Shown piece after piece: positions 39,031 through 49,620 of a stretch of DNA of 64,000 nucleotides; within the stretch, counting starts at the first letter, position 1; every line of letters begins with the position of its first letter. The notes below the pieces were generated by a model. That model was not told where the DNA came from and ran no database searches. It saw nothing but the letters and a program-made list of their open reading frames with translations. Source of the DNA: Latrodectus hesperus (Eukaryota > Arthropoda > Arachnida > Araneae > Theridiidae); the NCBI GenBank assembly GCA_037975125.1, contig CM075852.1, positions 17,963,099-18,027,098 on the forward strand. Direction: 5' to 3'. Position numbers and translations under genes: made by a program.

Positions 39031-40544
39031 GAGGTATAAGAGATGAATTTTCAAGGTAAAATATGCTCAACAACATATTTTGAACAAAAGTCATATTTAA
39101 ATAGCAAGTTAGGTCACTTGTTTTTACAAGCAGCCTGTGTAGAAAATGCTTAATATATTGTATCTTGGTGTTCTGTTTGAGAAATTAAACGATGGAATTT
39201 TATTTTTGCTTTTCTTTCAATTGTTTTGCATGCTAAATATATTTTTAATAACCTTTTTATGATAAAGCAGTATCAGTTATTTATTAATTTTGAAATTATT
39301 CATTGTGTGGGAAATATATATTGTGTTCAATGCCTGCTCTGTCTTTTCAAGTGCCTATTAAAAACCACTCCATTCGTTTAAAAGAATATGATTTTCCGCT
39401 TCTCATAAAATATGTAGTTATTATTTTTTAAAGTTTTTTTCCTAAATCTATCCTTTCCTTCCTTTAAATCTTCTTCGATAAAGTAATCAACTCAATTTAT
39501 TCGCTCATTCATGAATGCAACACGAATTTAATAAGCAGGGAAGAATCATTTCATTTAAAACACTAATAAAATATAAATTCTTAAGGCGGATAATAAAATA
39601 CTGTGCGAAAAATAAAATATTATTACTTTATTTTGATACTTTTTAAAAAATTTTCTCATTGTACGTTTAAAGGAAGCGTCCAACATTTAGTGATTGTTAA
39701 CGAGCCGTATTGCCCGGTGCTTATTAGTTTTAGGAAAAGAGTTATTTATAGCACTTGTACGCAAAATATAACCGTTGTGTGAAAAACTATTTGTTTTTAA
39801 TGCTAATTTTTATTTATTTAACTTTATATTTAATATTGATTTTATTCAAATAATTAAATCATCGCATTGATAATTTAAAAACAAATCGAGTGAGATATGG
39901 AGGCTTGAAAATTTTACTTGAATAACGAATTTATTAAAATGTTAAAGTTAGGAATTTTTTCTATTCACGTCCCAATGGATTTAAGTCTGGTGACAAATTG
40001 TGAAAGGCTAAAAGACGTTTGCTGCTAACGTTGAAAACAATACATTTTCAAAAATAGTAAATAATATTATTTAAAAATAAATTATACCGTGAGAATGTGA
40101 AGAGAATTGGGGTAAGTGCCATACATATTTTTCTTTTCCCTGATAACTCAGACAGTAGAATTGTAAAAGATGAAAAAGTCTTCCTTTTTTTTTTTTTGGA
40201 AAGAGATCTTGAACGAAGAATGTGAGATTTTCCGTAAGTTAATTACACGATAAAATAAATAATTTATAGGAAATTAAAATCAGCGTCATTCATGTGCTTT
40301 AAATCAAATACAAACGCCATAGTCAAACTTTTAAAATGAAACATGGTTTTTACTTTAAGTTAGCTAGGAATGTACATCCTGTGATATAAATTTCCTTCCA
40401 GTCAGTGAAGTCCAACTCAGCTCAACTACGGACGACAATTCGGTGGATAAATGAGGTAAAAATTATAAAGACAGTGGGGTGAATGGAAAATATTTAACTT
40501 TCATTTAATTTAAGAAATTTTAGGTAAGAATCAAAATGATAGGT

Positions 40545-40605
40545 TCTCCTAGTAGATGAAAAGCGCTCTTCCACGGGGAAGATCCCGGGTTCGATCACAG
40601 CATTA
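40545..40605 (+). mobile_element. tRNA-like SINE head, family C-like (copy 1)
   Basis: TAGTAGATGAAAAGCGCTCT and, 40 bp later, CCCGGGTTCGATCACAG resemble tRNA boxes A and B. The corresponding place in copy 2 is 43040-43110. Confidence 0.6.
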
Positions 40606-41436
40606 TTGAAGAATGATGCACATCTGTATACTTGTTTGTTGAGAGGTGTGCCTGTGGCAGTTTTCCTCTCTTGTGACACGTGACATGCTGTTTATGAAAA
40701 GTTCTTGAAAACAATTTACGCGGTGGTCACTTAAATGCAGGTCACAACAGACTTAAACTACTCACTTCGTGGGGTGTTGTCAAAGAATAAAAATGAATAA
40801 AATAAAATATACATTCTTAAAAAAAGACATAAATTTATTTAATTTACAAATTTCTTCCATTATTTAAGAGATAAGTAAAGAATGCATTCCATTAATATCA
40901 TGCTTGAGACGTTAATTAAAGAAAATTATTTGTAGTAAAATCTCTGATGAAGCTTCCGCTCCCACTATCCTTACTGAATCTTATTTATTCTAGGAATCTT
41001 ATCTTATCTTATTCAAGGAATATTTTTACATTATTTTTTAAAGTGGATTTTTACACATCATGGTAATATTTTCTCACCTTTTTAAAAATTAACATTAATA
41101 AATAAGTTTTATAAACGCTTAATATTCTCATAAAATGCATGTTAGATGCTGACGCTAAACAAGTTAGATTTACCGAAAAATGTCTGTGGCTATGTCTGTT
41201 GTTTTTTAGTCTTTGTACAGAAAGGCTAATTGGATTCAGATGTCGAGCCATTGAAAATATCATCATCTAAAGGTTGAATGAGTCACGAAGTGTTCAAATC
41301 GATCACGCTTTAAATAAAATTTTTCTTACTTACAAGATATAGAATTTTTCAGCAGATTTGTGTGTGTGAAAGTTGACTGAAAATATTCTCATCGTGTTTT
41401 AGTAGTAAAACAGTGCTCTGCAGTTCGAAATGTCTC

Positions 41437-41607
41437 GTGTTCAGTTCCCAAATTATTTATGGTAGGCACAATCATTCACAAGCCTTTCATACGAAGAAAG
41501 GACAAAGACTGGATGGATAGAGAGAAAGTACATCCATGTTCGAACCGAGATTCGAACCCAGGACCTCCCTATCCGTAGTCAGGCACCCTGACCACTAGAC
41601 AAGTTGC
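41437..41607 (-). mobile_element. tRNA-derived SINE, family B, 3'-truncated (copy 2)
   Basis: Copy 2 counterpart of 38860-39030, with box B CTGGGTTCGAATCTCGGTTC and the same truncation, so the SINE was present before the duplication. Confidence 0.85.
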
Positions 41608-43074
41608 GAGGTATAAGAGATGAATTTTCAAGGTAAAATATGCTCAACAACATATTTTGAACAAAAGCCATATTTAAATAGCAAGTTAGGTCACTTATTT
41701 TTACAAGCAGCCTGTGTAGAAAATGCTTAATATATTGAATCCTGGTGTTCTGTTTGAGAAATTAAACGATAAAATTTCATTTTTGCTTTTCTTTCAATTG
41801 TTTTCATGCTAAATATATTTTTAATAAGTTTTTCATGATAAAGTAGTATTATTAGTTATTTATTAATTTTGAAATTATTCATTGTGGGCAATATATATTG
41901 TGTTCAACTGCCTGTTTTGTCTTTTCAAAAATGCCTATTAAAAACCACTCCATTTGCTTAAAAGAATATGATTTTCCGCTTCACATGATGTATGTAGTTA
42001 TCATTTTTCTTAAGATTTTTTCCTAAATCTATCCTTTTCTTCCTTTAAATCTTCTTCAATGAAGTAATCAATTCAATTTATTTATAATAATAAAATATTA
42101 ACTAAAAAATAAAATATTATTACTTTATTTTGATAACTTTTTTTAATTTTTCTCATTGGAACTTTAAAGGAAACGTCAAACATTTAGTGTATGTTAATTG
42201 GCCGTATTGTCCGGTGTTTATTAGTTTTAGAGAATGAGTTATTTAGAGCACTTGTACACAAAAAATAGCCATTGAGTAATAAACTGACTATTTGTTTTTA
42301 AAGCTAATTTTTATTTATTTAACTTTATATTTAGTATTGATTTCATTCAAATAATTAAGTCTCAACATTGATAATTTAAAAACAAATCGAATGAGATATG
42401 GTGGCTTGAAAATTTTACTTGAATAACAAATTTATTAAAATGTTAAAGTTAGGAATTTTTCTATTCACGTCCCAATGGATTTAAGTCTGGTGACAAATTG
42501 TGAAGGACTAAAAGACTTGCGCTGCAAGCGTTGAAAACAACACATTTTCAAAAAAAGTAAATAACATTATCTAAAAAATAAATTATACCGTGAGAATGTG
42601 GAGAGGAGTGGGGATTCAGTGCCATACATATTTTTTTTTCCTCTGATAACTCATACAAGAGAATTGTAAAAGCCGAAAAAATCATATTTTTTGAATTGAA
42701 AAGAGTTCTTGAGCGGAGATGAGTGATATTTTTCATAAATTAATTGCACCATGGAATAAATAATTTTATAGGGAGTTAAAATCAGCGTCATTCATGCTAT
42801 AAATCAAATAAAAACACGATAGTCAAACTTTTAAAATGAAACAATTTTTTTATTTTAAGATTACTAGGAATGGACATCCTTTGATATAAATTCATTTTAG
42901 TTGGTTATAGTCTTTCTCATTTCAACTCGGGACGACAATTAGGTAGATAAATAAAATAAAGATTATATAGACAGTGAAGTGAATGGAAAAAAATTTGTCC
43001 TTAATTTAATTTAAGAAATTTTAGGTAAGAATAAAAATGTTTTGCTCTCTTTGTGGCTGAAGAGTGCTCTTTCA

Positions 43075-43110
43075 TGTGATCGAACACGGGAGATCCCGTG
43101 TTCGATCACA
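43075..43110. repeat. 17-bp perfect inverted repeat around a SINE box B
   Basis: TGTGATCGAACACGGGA (43075-43091), two bases, then TCCCGTGTTCGATCACA (43094-43110). The right arm is the box B region of a tRNA-like head. The left arm is an inverted copy that copy 1 lacks (it has CTTCCACGGGGAAGATCCCG there). Confidence 0.95.
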
Positions 43111-43428
43111 GCTGAGGAAAAAAGTTTGAATAGATGGTGTACTATTATGTATGAATACTTCGCACTTTAGATTTTGTTTCGTTTGAAGGAGAAAGTTCTC
43201 CTAACTGTTCGATGGAACAATAAGTTCCTTTAGATTTCTTGAATATAATTCGTTAATTTGAGTCAAATTTATGTGTAATTGTAAATGTGTGAACCTTTTA
43301 TGTTTACTAAAATTCTTTTTGCTTATAATATATGATCTCTTGTTTACTTTCCCGAGACGTATATTGAATGCACTCTTTCTTATTTAGATATTATTTAGAT
43401 TATAGATTTTGTAGATAAATTTTCTTAA

Positions 43429-43446
43429 TGGTGCATCGGCCGGGAA
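43429..43446 (+). promoter_or_regulatory. primer binding site, tRNA-Gly
   Basis: TGGTGCATCGGCCGGGAA is the exact complement of the last 18 bases, CCA included, of a eukaryotic tRNA-Gly(GCC). BEL/Pao elements commonly prime from tRNA-Gly. It places the 5' LTR end just upstream. Confidence 0.88.
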
Positions 43447-43625
43447 AGGATCATATATTATTTTTGGTACACACGATAGATTATTAAATTCGAACTTCGA
43501 ATTTGCGAATTTCCTTGGATCATCTTAAAATTTGGATCATTGTATTTTGCACCACCCGTGCAATTTTCGAAGACAGCCAAGGTAGGATTGTTCTTTTTAT
43601 TCTTTGCATGCAGGATTGATTGAAA

Positions 43626-44830
43626 ATGAAAATCGAAAAGATGAATAAAAACAGATCCTTTGTGAAGAGTGTTGTTACTAAATTAGTAAAACAGATCGAA
43701 AACTTAATAAAAAAGGAAGAATTTGATTTGTTAGAAGAATGTGTAAATCAGCTCACACATAAAAATGAAACATTAAAACAAATAGATAAGCAAATCGAAA
43801 ATTTATCCAAAGTAGAAGAATTCGAAACTAATTTGCCTACTATTCATGACTATGCCGTTAAATATCGTTAACTATTTTCCGTGCTCAAAAGCGATTAAAG
43901 CAAAGTAACTTTGTAAACGTAAACTCCTCTGAAACACAGAATTTTAATTCAAATCAAAACTCTTATTACGAAAATAAACAAGTAAAGCTCCCTAAATTAA
44001 ACATTCAAACATTTTTTGGTGATATAGCACATTTTAATAGTTTCTGGAATACTTTCAAAGTCTCTATTGATGACAATTACGGCTTAACAAAAATTGATAA
44101 AGTTCAACTATTTGAAGTCATATTTAGGTGGAGCAGCGTTGAATGTCATTGAAGGTTTCGAAATATCGGATAATAATTATGATTCAGCAGTGAAAATTTA
44201 AAAGAACGACTTGGTCGTAAAGACCTAATAACAAATCATCATATGAACAAATTGTTAAATCTCTCCCCCGTATACAAATCGCATGATATTTTGAGATTAA
44301 AAAGAATGCATGATGAAATTGAAATTAATGTGAGAAGTTTACAGTCTTTAGGAGTTGAACCTGAATCTTATAGTTCAAACCTTATTACTGTCATATAAAA
44401 AAATTTACCAAGTGATTTAACGTTAGAATATAACAGACAAAATATAAGAGATTCTTCCGCTACCGATATTCATAAATTGTTAAATTTTATGGAACTCGAA
44501 ATAAAAAGCACAGAAACACTTGCATATTCGCAAAAACCACTTGAAAAACAGGTCAGATCGACACCACTCTTGAAGGAGAAAAAGACTGAGTCATCCACTT
44601 AACGGTTTTTCGGTATTTTCTCAAACTAATAAATCTTGCATGTTTTGTAGAAAAGTCCACCCGGTTGAAAACTGCAACTTGAACATCGAAGAAAAAAGAA
44701 ACAAACTAAAGCTTTCGGCAGATGTTTTTTGTGCCTTGGTGTAAAACAATGTAACACGTGTGGAGGGAAACACCATCAGACTATTTTTTTAAGTCGTCTA
44801 GAGATAAAAAAGCTGAGGTTCGAAAATCAG
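43626..44830 (+). pseudogene. BEL/Pao gag polyprotein, broken
   Basis: Starts MKIEKMNKNRSFVKSVVTKL, about 180 bp after the primer site, and continues as a Lys/Glu-rich coiled-coil-like N-terminus to a stop at 43869. In another frame follow KLPKLNIQTFFGDIAHFNSF and NYGLTKIDKVQLFEVIF (43990-44125), the DUF1759-type region typical of Pao gag, then in shifting frames MNKLLNLSPVYKSHDILRL and MHDEIEINVRSLQSLGVEPE. The end has CMFCRKVHPVENC (about 44638-44676), the first zinc knuckle, and a CxxCxxxHHQT remnant near 44757-44782. Gag packages the element's RNA into particles in the cytoplasm. At least four frameshifts or stops disable it, and pol is missing. Confidence 0.8.
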
Positions 44831-45183
44831 AAGTTGAGCCATCAATAAATTCTGCTGTTTCGCATGGTAAAAGGAATAAAATATTATTGCAAACATGTAG
44901 CAATTTTCCTCTCTTGTGACACGTGACATGCTGTTCATGAAAAGAGTTCTTCATGAAAACAATTTACGCGGTGGTCACTGAAATGCAGGCCACAACAGAC
45001 TTAAACTACTCACTTCGTTGGGTGGTGTCAAAGAATAAAAAGGAATAAAATAAAATATGCATTCTTAAAGAAAGATATAAATTTCTTTATAATTTATAAA
45101 TTCATTCTATTCTTTAAGAGATAAGCAAGCAAATCATGCATTCCATTAGCATCATGCTTGAGACGTGAGTCAACGAAAATTGT

Positions 45184-45364
45184 GCCGAGCTGGCAGCCGA
45201 ATGGTTAGCGCTCTTGCCTTCGATTCAACAGTTCGTGGGTTCGAATCCCACCTTGGGCATGGTTGCTTGTAGTGGTTCGGAATCCACTTTAAACCGTAAG
45301 TCCCGGTCTAATTAGCCCTCGTGTGCAAAAAATGACCGTTGAGCGACAAACAAACCAAACCAAA
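45184..45364 (+). mobile_element. tRNA-derived SINE, family A, inserted after duplication
   Basis: Very close to the copy at 36504-36685. Flanked by GAAAATTGT at 45175-45183 and 45365-45373. The matching place in copy 1 (about 40917-40931, AAAGAAAATTATTTGTAG) has no insertion, so this SINE arrived after the segmental duplication. Confidence 0.95.
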
Positions 45365-45789
45365 GAAAATTGTATGTTGTAAAATCTGATGAAGCGTCCG
45401 CTCCCACTTTCCTTACTGAATGATAATCTTAGTCTAGGAATATTTTCACATTCTTTTTTAAGGTGGATTTTTACACATCATGGTAATATTTTCTCACCTT
45501 TTTAAACTAACATTAAATAAATAAATTTTATAAGGTGACGCTAAAAAAAGTTAAATTTACCGAAAAATGTCTGCGGGTTTGTCTATTGTTTTTTAGTTTT
45601 TGTCCAAAAAGGCTAATTGGATTCAGATGCTGAGCCACTGTAAATATCATAATCCAAGGGTTGAATGAGTTACGAAGAGTCCAAATCGATTACATTTTGA
45701 TGACAAATCGGCTTTTCTCCGTGATAATGACGTTTTAAATTAAAATTTTCTTACAAGGAATAAAATTTTTCAAAGTAGGCCGAAAATAT

Positions 45790-46015
45790 TCTCACCATAG
45801 CTTAGTAGTAAGACAGTGCTCTTCAGTTCGAAATATCCCGTGTTCAGTCCCCGCAGCTGCTGTAGAGCGTTAAGTAAATGTGCAGTTACCTCTTCAGTAT
45901 GCATTTCTTTCGAATTGTTGTGTGGGAGGTTTTCCCGTTTCCTTGATTGCAGCATAAATATATACGACTCGATGCCAATAAAAATTCCTCTCAAAAGGCA
46001 ATATACGTCATTGCT
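45790..46015 (+). mobile_element. tRNA-derived SINE, family C
   Basis: Head CATAGCTTAGTAGTAAGACA with box B-like CCCGTGTTCAGTCCCC, then a body with CAGTTACCTCTTCAGTATGC and CGACTCGATGCC, ending ATTCCTCTCAAAAGGCAA. Its box B is the right-hand breakpoint of the segmental duplication. No clear target-site duplication. Confidence 0.7.
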
Positions 46016-46194
46016 ATTAAAAGGAGCTTTTAAGCAATGTTTTCTAATTAAATAGCTTTAGATTGGAAACAAGATATTATTCTGAAAATGCTCTAATTTT
46101 AAAATGTTTCTATTGTTTCGAATGCTTATTTAAATCTCAGGTACTTTCAAGTTCCTTCATTTTTGGGCTCACAATGGTCTACAGGTCTAATCTC

Positions 46195-46300
46195 TTTCAT
46201 TTAGGCTCACCGTGGACTAGTGGTGGACACATCTCTTCAGAGCAAAAAGTCCTTGGTTCTATCCCATCCATTACTGATTAACTATAGATGTTCTACTGTA
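46195..46300 (+). mobile_element. probable tRNA-derived SINE head
   Basis: CACCGTGGACTAGTGGTGGA then CCTTGGTTCTATCCCATCC about 45 bp later have tRNA box A/B spacing. The tail is not defined. Confidence 0.5.
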
Positions 46301-47252
46301 GCTAAACTTTTCCTTTCTATATGTTTATCCATCCAGGTGAGTACTTGGGAATTTTCCGGTTTTTCTACTTTGCGATTCGCTTATACGATTGTAAAATGTT
46401 CTCTCTTAAGGAAGTTACGCAATGGACATTACAGCAGTCTCAAACTGATAAGCAGTTCACAATGTACTGTCAGAAAATTTTTTTCTGTTTTCATTTTCAT
46501 ATAGTTTTGAACTTCTACATTGCTGCATGAATTAATGAATGACATACAATGATATATGAAGAATAAGTAATTACGTGAATGGTGCTTCATAATTTAAAAC
46601 ATTCCCTATTGTATGGAATATGCAGAAAGTAATTATTTAAATTTTATTAATTTCCTAAAAAATTTTTTAACGAAACTAATATTGTGTCAAAGTATCGACA
46701 AGTAAAAGATGAGAAATTAACTCGAATAAAATATTAAATATTTTACAATCGCTCTGTTAAATTTCATAAATCATATAAATCATAAACATGAGATTTTTAT
46801 AAAGAAATAAAAATAATCCATTCATAAGTAGGTTGTTCAGATGAAATTGTGCTTGGGGAACATCAAGTACATAATAAAATTCAAAATTTAGCTTTACTTA
46901 TGGACAAATGTTATTTGTCGCTCTATGATCCTTTCTTGCATTCGAAAGCTAATCAAGACTGATACATGCAGTTTAAAGTTGATTCTAAAGCACTGCAGAT
47001 ATAGACGAAGGAGGCATCAATTAAGCTTTAGAATCGTTGAGCAGAAGGCTCGAGTCCGCCGCCCCCTCAGCATTAAAGAAGGAAGAGAAATAGAAATCAA
47101 TGCTTCTAAGGAAGTATTTGTTTTCCAATCGTTAACTTTTTTTTTATTTTTGAAAAGCACTGATATTTATTCAAATAATTGGCCCTACGGAATTTTCCCT
47201 CTGATAATCTATTAGAATTCTTGCACACACAAACATAATTTATAGTATAAAT
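46301..47252. other. AT-rich stretch, nothing firm
   Basis: An open frame at 46925-47215 (+) with an Arg-rich patch (RYRRRRHQLSF) has no domain I recognise. Nothing else seen. Confidence 0.4.
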
Positions 47253-47651
47253 GAGCTCCAGTGGCTCAGTAGCTTCACACCGCTTTCCGTAAGCTCAGCA
47301 AAGTGAAGCATCATTTGCCGCGGGCAGTGGTTGGGAGGGTGACCACGGTGTACTCTCCTTCACTGGGTTGCTGGAACTCCGTGGGTTGGGGACGTGTCCA
47401 CATTAATCTGTGACGTCCAAAGTCTTTCCGCTGGTGTGGCGTGGATGTGGAGAGGAGGGTGCCAGCTCAGGTGTGGCCTCGTCACCTGACCATGGTTCAA
47501 AATGACGAGGCACCTTAAATAGAGCAAAGTCGTACTTTCACCTTCGTGGTGCTCTGATCCAAACGAAAGACGCTCTCTATTGACTTAATTCTCACTGCCA
47601 CAAAGGCATAGCGAGCTTGGCTTGTCCAAGTGTCATAAGCAACAACAACAT
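47253..47651 (+). mobile_element. SINE with 5S rRNA-like head (SINE3-type)
   Basis: The first 110 bp contain CAAAGTGAAGCA (like the 5S box A region) and, some 30 bp on, GCAGTGGTTGGGAGGGTGAC, close to the 5S box C segment (AGTACTTGGATGGGTGACC). The 3' module from about 47520 (AGAGCAAAGTCGTACTTTCA ... GCTTGTCCAAGTGTCATAAG, AAC repeats) matches the tRNA-headed SINE at 4936-5332. Flanks AGTATAAAT (47244-47252) and AATATAAAT (47652-47660) look like a 9-bp target-site duplication with one mismatch. 5S-headed SINEs are known in other animals; this assignment is by eye. Confidence 0.65.
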
Positions 47652-47660
47652 AATATAAAT

Positions 47661-48865
47661 ATTTACCTTTTTTAAACCTTCCATAGTGTTTCCTTTTCGC
47701 AAATCAGTGGCAGTTTGATTTTGGTCGTATATTTTTTTTCTCCCATTTTCATCTATTTCTACAAAATTTCGACTTTTTTTTCCAATTGTTTTAACTGATT
47801 GCAGTTTTAGAATCTTTTAATTTGGAATTATATTTAAATAAATAAAAAAATAAAAATTTAAAATTTTTGTGTTATTATGAATGTTAACATAAATTTTTCA
47901 AGGAAAGCAAACACAGGTTAATTATCTTAAAAATTAATTTTTTAAGTCTGATTTTTCTTAGTTTTTCATAACAGTACTTAAAAATTTAATATTTATTTTT
48001 TCGTTAGTTAATTTAAAAGTAAAAAGTAAAACTACCCAAAAGATCTTCAAAATATACGAAAATAAATGCACTATTTTTAAATAATTTTCTTTTAGTTGTC
48101 GTAATTAACTTACTAGCCAAATGACTTTATAAAACAATAGAAAATATCTCCTCTAATTTCTTTTAGGTACAATCATTTCAAGATAGTAAGCCATATTTAT
48201 GGTTTGTGACTAAAAATTTTCCGGAATTCGCTGTTTGAAAGATACTTAAGCAGATGACTTTAACACATACCTTCGGAATCTGACGCAACTAGTAGTTTTC
48301 AGCTAGAGTTGGTTACGCAGCTGAACCAACGCAAGTAGCTGAAACTTTTCAACTGTAACTTTCGTAATGATTAAACGGCAACAATTCCAATTTTCCTACA
48401 AAATGTAATTTTTATTTCAATTTAATAAGTAGAAGAGCAATAATTATTTTAATACCTATACACATTATAAAAGAAAATATATTTTTCTTGCTGTGTTGTA
48501 GTTTGGAGTGAAAAATACTGTTTTTGGTATAAAGCTCAATGTTGACTGTGACTTCAAATGATATGGTAATATCTTGAAGTATGTGTTAAGAGGTTTGTGT
48601 TAAACTGTCAGCAACAACATATATTGCAGATCGTGGAAAAAAATTAATTTAAATAAATAACTGTTAGAAAAATTTCGCTTCTAGATTATACAGCATAATT
48701 GAATAAAAAGAAACGAATAATTTTTAGTACTTTTATCCACGAAACTAGCAATTTATTGAAATTTAAAAAAAATTGTTCCCGAATTGTTGTCAATTTAGTT
48801 TCTAGCACTTTTTCCTGTAGAAGTTCAGAGAAAAACCATACTTGCAAACATTTTTTAAGGTTCTT
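47661..48865. other. AT-rich stretch, nothing recognised
   Basis: No gene, RNA or repeat that I can support. Confidence 0.5.
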
Positions 48866-48875
48866 TGGTATGATA

Positions 48876-49043
48876 GTGAGTTTGATTCCCACCGTGGCCC
48901 TGGGTGTTTTCTTCGTTATTCTTCTGTGGTTGTACATCTGTCATTGTGCTATTTGTCCTATTATCGACGAAGACTTACAAGTGGATCTCAAGAATCAAGC
49001 ATACAAGTCTGAATATATGTAATGTAATAAATAAATAAATAAA
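48876..49043 (+). mobile_element. tRNA-Leu/Ser-like SINE, family F, 5'-truncated
   Basis: Flanked by TGGTATGATA at 48866-48875 and 49044-49053. It begins inside box B (GTGAGTTTGATTCCCACC) and continues with the same body as 62224-62436 (GGGTGTTTTCTTCGTTATTC, CATTGTGCTATTTGTCC), ending in (TAAA)n. 5' truncation with an intact target duplication is typical of LINE-driven insertion. Confidence 0.92.
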
Positions 49044-49154
49044 TGGTATGATATGGCATTGAAAAAAGAGGCATCAAGGTAACACAGATATTTTATGAAT
49101 CATTAAAATTGCTAATTTTAAAAGGTCAAACTAAAGTGTAAAAAGCTTGGAGAT

Positions 49155-49420
49155 CATTCATAAATATTATTTAAAATGGTCTGAAATTGAATGCAAACAT
49201 CATTTAAATTCTCACAATGGACTATAGCCTGTAAATCGACTGCAAAATCAATTCGACTGCTGTTCAGCGCAATTCTGCTTACAAAGCACATCATCATGAG
49301 GTTCCAAGCAAAAGGTCCGTTAATTGAACCTTGAAAACAGTATTTTTTCGAAATAATTTCTTTTGTGATATTTCCTAAATTAAGTTCAACAGAACGTGAC
49401 TCCAAGAAGTTAGGAATCAA
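49155..49420 (-). pseudogene. non-LTR reverse transcriptase fragment
   Basis: The minus-strand frame reads RSVELNLGNITKEIISKKYC, then FQGSINGPFAWNLM and IDFAVDLQAIVHCENLNDV. This matches the stretch of LINE reverse transcriptases from the CPQGS..GP..WNL motif to the catalytic F/YADD box about 30 residues later. Here CPQGS is CFQGS and the ADD box is AVD, so one of the two catalytic Asp residues is lost. A separate minus-strand frame upstream (49417-49620) has no motif I recognise. Neither ORF1 nor a 3' tail is visible. Confidence 0.65.
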
Positions 49421-49620
49421 ACAAAAAGTATTTCTGTGAAATTTAAAATACTAAAGTAAATGAAGAATTGCGTATCACCATGGATTATCGATAGTAAAAT
49501 GGAGAAAAGTAAAATTTTTATTTTTTGATCAAGGTTGCACAATCGCAGTAAAAGATCTTCAGATTTTTGAGCTGTAGACCAGTACTGGTTCATTATTACT
49601 TTGTATAAAAAATAAGTCAA

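Larger units (their letters stand above)
38854..41430. repeat. tandem segmental duplication, copy 1
   Basis: A 2577-bp unit. It starts TGTCTCGTGTTCAGTTCCC inside a SINE box B. It carries a family B SINE (-), AT-rich sequence, and a tRNA-like head near 40545. The first 330 bp differ from copy 2 at roughly ten positions by eye; later parts are more diverged and copy 2 has a net loss of about 77 bp. Confidence 0.92.
43112..44895 (+). mobile_element. BEL/Pao LTR retrotransposon, 5' part only
   Basis: Present in copy 2 and absent from copy 1 of the segmental duplication, where about 60 bp of other sequence stands instead. Holds a probable 5' LTR (43112 to about 43428), a tRNA-Gly primer site and gag. 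The protease, reverse transcriptase and integrase genes and the 3' LTR are missing. The LTR limits are not certain, as no second LTR is available for comparison. Confidence 0.8.
41431..45838. repeat. tandem segmental duplication, copy 2 with insertions
   Basis: Matches copy 1 from TGTCTCGTGTTCAGTTCCC (41431) to the SINE joint near 45838. It is longer because of a BEL/Pao fragment (about 43112-44895) and a family A SINE (45184-45364). Outside the insertions the order of landmarks is the same: CTATTCACGTCCCAATGG at 39961 and 42461, CTCTTGTGACACGTGACATG at 40669 and 44912. Confidence 0.92.

Noticed and set aside
43620..43871. Stand-alone small Lys/Glu-rich coiled-coil gene
   Set aside because: It lies just downstream of a tRNA-Gly primer site and continues into broken BEL/Pao gag, so it is the gag N-terminus.
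46925..47215. Arg-rich 96-codon open frame
   Set aside because: No domain, no splice signals of note, and a poly-T run translated as Phe/Leu near its end.
48699..49022. Open frame with a strong hydrophobic segment
   Set aside because: The hydrophobic part lies inside a target-duplication-flanked SINE that recurs at 62224-62436.
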